Origin: Promethearchaeum sp.
GTDB taxonomy: Archaea; Asgardarchaeota; Lokiarchaeia; Sigyniarchaeales; Promethearchaeaceae
Direction: 5' to 3'
Length of the DNA stretch: 32,180 nucleotides
Assembly (NCBI GenBank): GCA_030612265.1
Contig: JAUWOE010000015.1
Span: forward strand, 1-32,180
In this document: piece after piece, positions 8,669 through 16,643 of the stretch
Position numbering within the stretch: position 1 is the stretch's first letter
Layout: the number at the start of each line of letters is the position of its first letter
The notes under the pieces: generated by a model
What the model was told of the DNA's origin: nothing
What the model saw: the letters and a program-made list of their open reading frames with translations, nothing else
The model's database searches: none
Program-made: the position numbers and the translations under genes

Positions 8669-10819
8669 TTAATTTTCACGATTTTTTAAATAATATTGGG
8701 GGACTGTAGGCTTAAGTAGATATTTCTTTCTGAAATATTTAAGTAATGAAGTAAATAATTCGTAAGGTTTAAGTAAATATGAAAAGAAATTAGCTAATAC
8801 TAATGAAAATCGATTTGAAGTGTCTTTTGCATCAACGGTTTGATTCATTAATCGACCTATTAATTTCTTATCATCGATCTTTTTTATCTCTTCACTAAGG
8901 CCATTTCTATCAAATCCTTGTTGATATTTATTTGCTTTAAATGGGGATCTAAAATCTCGATAAGTGTGAAGAAACCATCCTGAGATATAGGGTTTTGCAT
9001 TTAAGATTCGTATAATATATGAAATAATTAACATTTGATATGTTTCTGAATAAAGTTTTTTAGATCTCTCTGTTCCTTTCTTAGATTCAACTCCAAATTT
9101 TGAAATTATCAGTGGGAAATTACGGTTACTGTAATAGATCATATCTAAAATGAAATTGAATATTGAAATAAATTTATAATTTTTTCCTAAAGAAAGAGAA
9201 ACACAGCTAAGATCGCAATTTGTATGTTTTCTCAACGGATCTATTAAGTAACGATTTGTTTCATAAGTAACTAGTCGTGTAGAATCGATTTTTTTTGCAA
9301 AACTTACTAATCGCTTCAATAATCTTCTACATTCTAAACGTTCTACTGGAAGATCACTTCCTATAGACCATATTATTACCGATGGATGATTAAAATCACG
9401 TCTTATAAGCGTTTGTATATAATTTGAAGCGAGTAAATTAGTTTTCTGGTTTTTAAAATTTGAAAGAGAATATATTGGAATATCTTCATATATGAGTAAT
9501 CCTTCTTCATCTGCTATATTCATTAAGTTTTCATCATGTGGGCTGATTGTCCTTATAGCATTAAATCCCATGGTTTTAATAGCAATAATATCTTTTCTTC
9601 TCTCTGAAATTGATATATTTTGCCCGACTGATATTGATTCTTCTCGTAAGGAAATCCCTTTTAAACAAATTGGTCGATTATTTAGATATATATGGTTTGA
9701 TTTTATATCTATTTTCCGAAATCCAAATCGAATATGCTTGTCTTCATCAATACCATTTAATCGCAATATTATTTCATACAAGTCAGGAGACTCTGGGCTC
9801 CATAAAGAAGGATTTTGAATGGTAATTGTAAAAAGATTGTTAAGATCAACAATTTTTTTCATTGGTTTGATAATATTATTGAATTCATTAACATTATCTT
9901 TACATTGATTTAAGTTTGACTTCTCTTCAATATTACCAAGATTTACATTTTGTTCTATAGAATATTGAGTAAAAATTGGGTCTGAATCAATATTTTCTTC
10001 TGGAATTTGTTGAATATCGGAAATATCTGCAAAATATTTTTCAATTTCTGTAAATTCATGAGATATATGTTTTAGAGGTGGCGAAGGTTCAGGATTAATA
10101 TACTGTGCTCCAGTTTGAATTAAAACCTTATTATATTGAGGCGTTCCTGCAAAAAAATGACCTAAGTAATAAATTTCATATTCAATTTCAGGTTCAATCT
10201 GCTCTAAATAACATCTATCGAGATATTCTTGCGGATTTTTTATTGAATATTCCAATTTAATGAGGGCAGAATCTAATTTTTTATCTTTAAATTCTGTATT
10301 TACTTTGATTTTATAAACTCGCGTTTTTTCCAATAATATAATACGAACATCACGAAAAATGCCCCCCCAATTAAATAACTGGCATCGATTTGATGGCAAA
10401 CTGTCTTTTTGAAGAGAGGGATTAATCCTAACTGCTAAATTGTTTGTAGTTCTTAAAGATAGTATCCTAGGAGAAAACTTAAACCGAAATGGTATACTCC
10501 CTCCTTCATGAGTACCCAATTTATAACCATTAATCCAAATTTCTGTTAGATAATTTGAACCATCAAATTCTATTGAATACTCGTGAGACATAGGGCGATA
10601 AGGGATATTTGGGAGTTCTAAGAAATACCATACAATTCCATTATATTTATCCAAACCTTTCAACATGTTAAAATTGGATGGAACTTGTATGATCTCTCCA
10701 TTTTCTTTATTATCCTTATTATTTTGAAACCATTTAGGGGAATACCATTCATTTTTTATTCCATTATCCGATTCATCTATAAAGAAGAACCATTTCCCAT
10801 TTAGTTCAATATTCACCAT
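8669..10819 (-). CDS. glycoside hydrolase family 2-like protein, probably catalytically altered
   Basis: GH2 features include VPSNFN, a jelly-roll region (EIWINGYKLGTHEGGSIPFRF) and RRDFNHPSVIIWSIGSD (cf. RDxNHPSVxxWSxxNE). The usual (S/T)E(F/Y)G segment reads ISKFG. Confidence 0.85.
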   Translation of the reverse strand: MVNIELNGKWFFFIDESDNGIKNEWYSPKWFQNNKDNKENGEIIQVPSNFNMLKGLDKYNGIVWYFLELPNIPYRPMSHEYSIEFDGSNYLTEIWINGYKLGTHEGGSIPFRFKFSPRILSLRTTNNLAVRINPSLQKDSLPSNRCQLFNWGGIFRDVRIILLEKTRVYKIKVNTEFKDKKLDSALIKLEYSIKNPQEYLDRCYLEQIEPEIEYEIYYLGHFFAGTPQYNKVLIQTGAQYINPEPSPPLKHISHEFTEIEKYFADISDIQQIPEENIDSDPIFTQYSIEQNVNLGNIEEKSNLNQCKDNVNEFNNIIKPMKKIVDLNNLFTITIQNPSLWSPESPDLYEIILRLNGIDEDKHIRFGFRKIDIKSNHIYLNNRPICLKGISLREESISVGQNISISERRKDIIAIKTMGFNAIRTISPHDENLMNIADEEGLLIYEDIPIYSLSNFKNQKTNLLASNYIQTLIRRDFNHPSVIIWSIGSDLPVERLECRRLLKRLVSFAKKIDSTRLVTYETNRYLIDPLRKHTNCDLSCVSLSLGKNYKFISIFNFILDMIYYSNRNFPLIISKFGVESKKGTERSKKLYSETYQMLIISYIIRILNAKPYISGWFLHTYRDFRSPFKANKYQQGFDRNGLSEEIKKIDDKKLIGRLMNQTVDAKDTSNRFSLVLANFFSYLLKPYELFTSLLKYFRKKYLLKPTVPQYYLKNREN

Positions 10820-10896
10820 GAATCGATTCCTTTAATTAAAGACTTAAAGATATCCTTAATAAAATATGAAAAAAAGAAATATATTAAAATATGGGT

Positions 10897-12762
10897 CTAT
10901 TCCGTGTTTGTTTGTTCTTCCTGTTCTTCCTCATTTGCACTTTCTTCAGGTTCTTGTGCTGCATCTGATGGTGGAATAGGTGGAATATAGTCTGGAAGAT
11001 CACCAAACAACACTTGAGACATGAGTAATCCTTCTTTTGATGGCATTTTAATAGCTTGCTGAATCAAAAATTTAGCAGAATCATCATTTAATTCAAATTT
11101 AAACATAATATTCTCGTTTTGTTCTAACAGTGATTTATATTTATTTCCTCCAGTCCCTTCAGGTACGATTAGAATTCCGTAATTGATTTGTTTCGTAGTT
11201 ATTGCATCTGCTAGACGTTTAGTCGCGTAAAATGCAGCTACGCCTCCGCTTTTATCAAAGGTTTTAACTGAAGGTACTTCAATACCATATTTATTTCCAT
11301 TGAATTCTATCATCCCAGCTAAGGAGTAAGACCGTTTTCCCACTAAGAATTTAAAATCCAAATTAATTTTGATATCCTTATGGTATTTTTCTCCTAATAC
11401 TTTTATAGATTTTAAAGCAGCACCCGCCACACTCGCTGGATTCGCTTCAATCGTATAATCTTCATCATCCATCATTTCTTCAATTTTGTCCAAAATGGAT
11501 TTATCATGAACTTCAGGCGCACCTGGTTTGACAGTAGCTGTGGTTGAAGCTAATGTAATACCCACGGGTAAAGATTCTTTCATAACTTCTTCCAAAGGCA
11601 TCTCATCATAGACTAATTTATCAACGAAAATTCTTATAAGTTTAATTATACTTCGCTGATTTCCATCCGTTTTAGCATAAATTGCTTTTAAAACTTCTTC
11701 ATTTAGGGGAAATAAAGGATAAATTGGAGGATTAAGGTTATTTTGAGACCAGAAATATTCCATAGATTTTGCAAAATAAAGTAACAAATCATCAAATTTA
11801 AAATATTCAAGTTCTCTTTCTTGTTCCATACGCGATTTCATTGCCTGATCTGCTGTTTCTAAAATTCTGGGCCAAATTTCCTTTAACACTGCAATTACTA
11901 TAACAACGTTTTGAATTTCATTATACAATCTTTTTAATACTTCTAAGAACTTAGTCTCTGCCTCAGGTCCATGCATTCTGTAAGGGCTTTCTATCTCATC
12001 GAAATACAATATTACAGTCTTTCCTGCATTTTCACAAATCAGTTTTATCATTGCAAGACAAATATCATCGCTTTCAATAACACTTGATATTCCAAGGGAA
12101 GTTAATTCATCTAAATCCATTGTTTCTCCCAATAACCATCTTTCAGCTTTAGAAGATCTTTCTTTGTCCATTGTGTAAATGCAAAGACATTTTACGCAAT
12201 CCGAAAAGATTCCTGGGTATTCTCTAATCCCATTTGATATTGTTACTTCTAAATCTTGACCTCCGAACAAACCCAGCTTCTTCTTCTTTAAGCCACCCCA
12301 TTTGTCGACTAATTTCTCGGCAACAGCCTTTATTATGGAAGTGCTTAATTCATCTAAAAGGCAAGTATAGACATGAAGTAGAATTCTTGAGGCTGCCGGA
12401 GGACTAGGAACATAGACAATCGTCCAATCAGATGGAATATTTGCAGGAATCTCTTCTTCTTCTTCAATCTGATCGGTTTTTGAAATAAGCATTTTCCGTT
12501 CCATATTTTTATAAGCCCAATATGCATGAGTCTTTCCCGAACCGGCAGAGCCTATTATCGGAATGAGTCTTGTAGAATGATCTGATTTAGTTTGACTTAT
12601 GGCACGAAACATAAATCTGTCTATTTTCGCTCTAGGACCCGGAATATCCACAACATCTTGCATTGATCCTCTGGCTACAAATCTGTCGAAAGGTGTTGTT
12701 CCAACCCGTAACACGTCAATATAGAGATCCTTTTCTTCATCTGACATCTGTTGAAATACCAT
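10897..12762 (-). CDS. AAA+/P-loop ATPase with uncharacterised C-terminal domain
   Basis: Walker A GSAGSGKT, Walker B VILYFDEIES, acidic C-terminal tail. A GGAG ribosome-binding-like motif and a TATATAAAT-like box lie upstream of the start. Confidence 0.85.
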   Translation of the reverse strand: MVFQQMSDEEKDLYIDVLRVGTTPFDRFVARGSMQDVVDIPGPRAKIDRFMFRAISQTKSDHSTRLIPIIGSAGSGKTHAYWAYKNMERKMLISKTDQIEEEEEIPANIPSDWTIVYVPSPPAASRILLHVYTCLLDELSTSIIKAVAEKLVDKWGGLKKKKLGLFGGQDLEVTISNGIREYPGIFSDCVKCLCIYTMDKERSSKAERWLLGETMDLDELTSLGISSVIESDDICLAMIKLICENAGKTVILYFDEIESPYRMHGPEAETKFLEVLKRLYNEIQNVVIVIAVLKEIWPRILETADQAMKSRMEQERELEYFKFDDLLLYFAKSMEYFWSQNNLNPPIYPLFPLNEEVLKAIYAKTDGNQRSIIKLIRIFVDKLVYDEMPLEEVMKESLPVGITLASTTATVKPGAPEVHDKSILDKIEEMMDDEDYTIEANPASVAGAALKSIKVLGEKYHKDIKINLDFKFLVGKRSYSLAGMIEFNGNKYGIEVPSVKTFDKSGGVAAFYATKRLADAITTKQINYGILIVPEGTGGNKYKSLLEQNENIMFKFELNDDSAKFLIQQAIKMPSKEGLLMSQVLFGDLPDYIPPIPPSDAAQEPEESANEEEQEEQTNTE

Positions 12763-12798
12763 TTTTTGTAATCTCCGTGTGATAATTTTTTCTTACTA

Positions 12799-12809
12799 TT
12801 TATATAAGT
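12799..12809 (-). promoter_or_regulatory. candidate archaeal TATA box upstream of the AAA+ ATPase gene
   Basis: The minus-strand sequence reads cttatataaat about 40 nt upstream of the ATG. AT-rich background limits certainty. Confidence 0.3.
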
Positions 12810-12926
12810 TATTAATAAGATTGATATCTTTTAAAAACTCGTATAGAAAACACTGAATCATATTCTGAGAATATTGAAATTAGTATTAATAGAGATTTTA
12901 TATTATTATTGAATATAATAATTGTA

Positions 12927-13601
12927 ATGGTTGATAAAAAGAAGAAAAAAAACTTTGATGATGAAGATAATCCTTTTGGAGATGATTTTTTTAAAATATT
13001 GAACGATCAAATGAGAAGGATTTTTGAACACCAGTTTCCTGGAGTAATGCCCCCGAATTTTGATCCTAATAATAAGGTTTTTCAAAAGATGTTTCATGAA
13101 ATCCTGAAAAAAATGAATTTGGATCCTGAAATGATCAAAAATATGGATCCTAAAGACCTTCAAGATATGTTAAAGAATAATCCTATGGCTTTTGGAAGCC
13201 CTTATGTTTTCGGTATGAATATGCGGATTTCTCCAGATGGAAAACCTATTATGGATAGCTTTGGCAGTACACAACCAAAAAATAAAGATTCAGAAGAATT
13301 CAAAAGTGAAAGGGATCCTATGGTTGATATTTATGAAGAAGAAGGTAAAATTGTAGTTGTTTGTGAAGTTCCGGGTGTCACAAAATCTCAAATTGAATTA
13401 AAAGCATCCCCCAATGAGCTTGAAATTTTAGCTGAAGCCCCCGAAAAAGGCCCTCGACAAAGAAAATACCATAAAATTATTGCGCTACCTGCTGAAATAA
13501 ATCCCGATGTAGCAAAAGCGAGATATATGAACGGAATTTTGGAAGTCAAACTCGAAAAAATTGAACAAAAATCTTCAAAGAAGAAAATTAATATTGAATA
13601 A
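12927..13601 (+). CDS. Hsp20/alpha-crystallin family small heat shock protein with long N-terminal extension
   Basis: C-terminal ACD: DPMVDIYEEEGKIVVVCEVPGVTKSQIELKASPNELEILAEAPEKGPRQRKYHKIIALPAEINPDVAKARYMNGILEVKLEK. The ORF track starts at 12909 with TTG; the ATG is at 12927. Confidence 0.88.
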   Translation: MVDKKKKKNFDDEDNPFGDDFFKILNDQMRRIFEHQFPGVMPPNFDPNNKVFQKMFHEILKKMNLDPEMIKNMDPKDLQDMLKNNPMAFGSPYVFGMNMRISPDGKPIMDSFGSTQPKNKDSEEFKSERDPMVDIYEEEGKIVVVCEVPGVTKSQIELKASPNELEILAEAPEKGPRQRKYHKIIALPAEINPDVAKARYMNGILEVKLEKIEQKSSKKKINIE

Positions 13602-13623
13602 CGTTATTTGTTTTAATATAGTT

Positions 13624-14076
13624 TTATTTTTCATCCGTTAATGGATTTTTGGATATTTCTAATATAATACAAGCCAGTTCCTTCTTTAAACGGAAATATT
13701 CTGTTAAAGATTTTTCTTTAGTCATTTTGGGATATCTCCGTTTGAGGGCAGAATCTCTTCTATTACATCCACTTCTCCGCATACAACAATAACTTAATGA
13801 ACCGAAACAGCATTCATCATCAAACCATTTATGTTTTTCTGAGAATTCTTCCTTAACTTTAATAAATTCATTAGGAGTCATACCAATTTCTTTGAGTTTT
13901 GTATCTCTTAGGCATTTATAACCGAATGTTAGTGAAGATCCTGGTTTACAACAAAATGTTAATGCTCGAATATCTCCGCCCATACAAATGGGGACAGGGG
14001 CATTTTCCCAAGAGGGTGTGTTTCGTAAGAATTTTTTATCAATATTTTCGATTTTGATAGTGTCCATATCCTTCAA
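13624..14076 (-). CDS. cysteine-rich protein, possibly methanogenesis marker 9-type Cys-rich domain
   Basis: 150 aa with 10 Cys, including three CC pairs (CMGGDIRALTFCC, DDECCFGSLSYCC). Family assignment is from memory of the pattern only. Confidence 0.6.
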   Translation of the reverse strand: MKDMDTIKIENIDKKFLRNTPSWENAPVPICMGGDIRALTFCCKPGSSLTFGYKCLRDTKLKEIGMTPNEFIKVKEEFSEKHKWFDDECCFGSLSYCCMRRSGCNRRDSALKRRYPKMTKEKSLTEYFRLKKELACIILEISKNPLTDEK

Positions 14077-14137
14077 TTATTGAAAATTTTTTATTAATGT
14101 TATAAGTTTTCAAAAATTCAATTAATCTTTATATATC

Positions 14138-14149
14138 TATAGTACTATA
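14138..14149. promoter_or_regulatory. 12-bp perfect palindrome TATAGTACTATA, candidate operator of the VapBC module
   Basis: Perfect dyad 9 nt before the vapB-like ATG, directly downstream of a TTTATATA-like box (about 14129-14136). Confidence 0.35.
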
Positions 14150-14157
14150 ATTTATAT

Positions 14158-14361
14158 ATGTCAACTACAATCCAGATAAAAAAAAAAACTCTTTCTAAAT
14201 TAAAAAAATTAAAGGATGAAAAAAAAGTCAACAGCTATGATGAGGTTATTGAATCCTTGATTCAAAATGAGTTAAATTTACCAAAAAGTCTCCTTGGTTT
14301 TATGAAACAAAGAACTTCTTCATTCATCAAGGATCCTGAGGACAAGGATCATGAAATTTAA
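14158..14361 (+). CDS. VapB-type antitoxin
   Basis: Small 67-aa protein (MSTTIQIKKKTLSKLKKLKDEKKVNSYDEVIESLI) immediately upstream of, and overlapping by 11 nt, a PIN-domain ORF. Confidence 0.75.
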   Translation: MSTTIQIKKKTLSKLKKLKDEKKVNSYDEVIESLIQNELNLPKSLLGFMKQRTSSFIKDPEDKDHEI

Positions 14362-15730
14362 ATACATTCTAGATTCTTTTGCTTGGGTTGAGTATGCAAT
14401 AGGTTCATTTATGGGTGAATTTGTGGATTTTTTGTTGAATAAAGCGGAATGCTTTACCCCTTCAATAGTGATTGCTGAATTATCATATAAATTTCATCGA
14501 GAAAACAAATTAAAAGATTGGGGGCTATTATACAAATTTATTAAAAATTCAACTCAGATTTTACCTCTTAGTGAAATGCTTGCTTTTCAAAGTGGTCATC
14601 AAAAAACAAAACTCCGAGAAAAACAACTCCCTGGAGAACAAAAAGTTGGACTTGCTGATGCCATTATTTATCAAACATCTTTAAATCATGAAGCTAAGTT
14701 AGTGAGTGGGGATAAACATTTTAAAAATATAAAAAATGTGGTCTATTTGAAGAATAAAATCAAAATTAAGCAAGAAATGAAAAAAATTAACAAATCTGAG
14801 TCTAAAAACAATCAATTAGTTTTTGATAATATAATCCTAAAAAAAATTGATAAGTGCAAAAAAGAATTTATTTTTATGCTTAAAATTGTTCGAATTAATT
14901 TAGAAACTAAAAACATTATCATAGAACCCGTTGAAAAAAGGCATTCCTATGAATTCTATGGTGGGCGATCCTTATCTGCAAAAATAATGTTAGATGAAGT
15001 AAATCCAAAAGTAGACCCATTATCAAAGGATAATAAATTAATATTTGCTTCGGGTTTGTTGGGGGGGACATTTGCTCCAAATTCAGGTAGATTTTCAATC
15101 GGAAGTAAAAGTCCACTTACTAAAGGAATAAAAGAAGCTAATGTTGGGGGATTAGCGCCTACTCTTTTATGTAGAACCGGTATAAAAGCATTAATTTTTG
15201 AAGGAAAAGCCTCAAATTGGCAAATTTTAAAAATCGAAGATGATAAAATCGAATTAGTAGATGCCGATCCTTATGTTGGAATGAATAATTATGAATTAGA
15301 TATTAAACTTTCTAAGAAATTTGGAAGCAAGATTGGTGTCTTTAGCATCGGAATTGCCAGGGAAAAACAATTAAAAGCAGCTTCCATTGCATCAATGGAT
15401 CTTGAAGGTTATCCTTCGCGACATGCGGGAAGAGGGGGTTTAGGTGCTGTTATGGGCTCAAAAAAGTTGAAAGCGGTAATTATTTCCCCCCCAAAAATAA
15501 ACCAAATTAGTTATCATGATAAAAAATCTTTCCAACAAGTTGCATTAAAGTGGGGAAAAAATCTTCAAGAAACAAAAAAAGGGTTCTCCAAATTTGGAAC
15601 ATTAATGGGATTAATGACAATGGATAGTGTGCATGGTCTGCCAACTCAGAATTTTCGGAGTGGTTCCTTTAAAGATGCAGATAAAATCTCGGGAGAAGCT
15701 TTACATCAATATCTTTTAAAAAATAATTGA
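14351..15730 (+). CDS. single ORF: VapC-type PIN domain (about aa 1-135) joined in frame to the N-terminal half of an aldehyde ferredoxin oxidoreductase (from about aa 176)
   Basis: PIN acidic residues are retained: YILDSFAW, IAELSYKF, GLADAIIY, SGDKHF. The AOR part begins MLKIVRINLETKNIIIEPV...FYGGRSLSAKIML...SGLLGGTFAPNSGRFSIGSKSPLT. No stop lies between them. Confidence 0.85.
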   Translation: MKFKYILDSFAWVEYAIGSFMGEFVDFLLNKAECFTPSIVIAELSYKFHRENKLKDWGLLYKFIKNSTQILPLSEMLAFQSGHQKTKLREKQLPGEQKVGLADAIIYQTSLNHEAKLVSGDKHFKNIKNVVYLKNKIKIKQEMKKINKSESKNNQLVFDNIILKKIDKCKKEFIFMLKIVRINLETKNIIIEPVEKRHSYEFYGGRSLSAKIMLDEVNPKVDPLSKDNKLIFASGLLGGTFAPNSGRFSIGSKSPLTKGIKEANVGGLAPTLLCRTGIKALIFEGKASNWQILKIEDDKIELVDADPYVGMNNYELDIKLSKKFGSKIGVFSIGIAREKQLKAASIASMDLEGYPSRHAGRGGLGAVMGSKKLKAVIISPPKINQISYHDKKSFQQVALKWGKNLQETKKGFSKFGTLMGLMTMDSVHGLPTQNFRSGSFKDADKISGEALHQYLLKNN

Positions 15731-16591
15731 AAATTTAGCGTTTCTTGCAGCCCAGGATGCATGATTCGTTGTTCAAATATTGTATTTGATAAAGATGGAA
15801 AGCATATTACATCGAGTTTAGAATATGAAACTGTTGCCCTAAATGGATCCAATTTACTAATCAACGATCTCGAAAAACTGGCAATTATTGATCATGTTTG
15901 TGATGATTTTGGTTTGGATACAATTGAAGTTGGTAACGCACTGGCAGTTTTTATGGAAACTGGGATTATAAAGTGGGGTGATGCAGATGGTTGTATTGCT
16001 TTACTTAATGCAATAAAAAATGATGATAATAATTCTTTAATTCTTGGAAATGGTGCTGTTCAAGTAGGATCTGCTTTAAATATTTCCCGAGTCGCACATG
16101 TTAAAGGTCAAGGGTTACCTGGTTATGATCCTCGTACATTTAAAGGAATGGGGGTGACTTTTGTAACAAGTCCGATGGGTGCTGATCATACCGCTGGAGC
16201 AGCTATTGTTAATAGAACACCTGATTCGGATCTTGATTATGGAAAGCTGCATACTCCTAAAAATAAATTAGAATTATCAAAAAGGCTGCAAATTTTTACA
16301 ATGATCCTTGATTCCATGGGACAATGTTATTTCATCGGTCCAAATATTGAAAATATGTCAAAATTAGCCAAAATGTTGAACGCTCGGTATGAATGGGATT
16401 TAAAAACAGAAGATTTGGTAGAAATGGGAAAAAAATGGTTGAAAATTGAACGTGACTTTAACATAAATGCTGATTTGGATGCTACTGATGATTTACCGAT
16501 GTTTATGAAGAAAGAAAATCTTATAGATCTGCCAGATCGATCGTGGGATATTGATCCAAAAGAAATATCATCCTTTTGGAAGAAATTATAA
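14876..16591 (+). pseudogene. aldehyde ferredoxin oxidoreductase family (AOR) gene interrupted by in-frame TGA at 15728-15730
   Basis: 14351-15730 and 15761-16591 are in the same frame. Read through the TGA the sequence is GEALHQYLLKNN*KFSVSCSPGCMIRCSNIV, continuing the family homology. The distal Cys (LDSMGQC) is also present. Confidence 0.7.
15761..16591 (+). CDS. C-terminal fragment of aldehyde ferredoxin oxidoreductase (ORF-track segment downstream of the TGA)
   Basis: MIRCSNIVFDKDGKH ... GQGLPGYDPRTFKGMGVTFVTSPMGADHTAG is typical of AOR domains 2/3. The ORF-track Met lies inside the Cys motif, so it is unlikely to be a genuine start. Confidence 0.85.
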   Translation: MIRCSNIVFDKDGKHITSSLEYETVALNGSNLLINDLEKLAIIDHVCDDFGLDTIEVGNALAVFMETGIIKWGDADGCIALLNAIKNDDNNSLILGNGAVQVGSALNISRVAHVKGQGLPGYDPRTFKGMGVTFVTSPMGADHTAGAAIVNRTPDSDLDYGKLHTPKNKLELSKRLQIFTMILDSMGQCYFIGPNIENMSKLAKMLNARYEWDLKTEDLVEMGKKWLKIERDFNINADLDATDDLPMFMKKENLIDLPDRSWDIDPKEISSFWKKL

Positions 16592-16643
16592 TTCCATGTT
16601 TTTTGAGAAATTTTTTTAGGTTCATACTCTAAGATATATTAAT

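Noticed and set aside
9492-9825. Two plus-strand ORFs (108 and 71 aa) inside the GH2-like gene
   Set aside because: Antisense overlap with a supported CDS.
10820-10896. Strong promoter or terminator between the AAA+ and GH2-like genes
   Set aside because: The gap is AT-rich with T/A runs, so TATA-like and T-tract matches are expected by chance.
12906-13163. Minus-strand ORF of 85 aa opposite Hsp20
   Set aside because: Antisense to the N-terminal arm of a supported gene.
15728-15730. Selenocysteine interpretation of the in-frame TGA in AOR
   Set aside because: The codon is not at a cysteine position of the family motif and no SECIS-like element was seen downstream of 16591. Kept only as a remote alternative.
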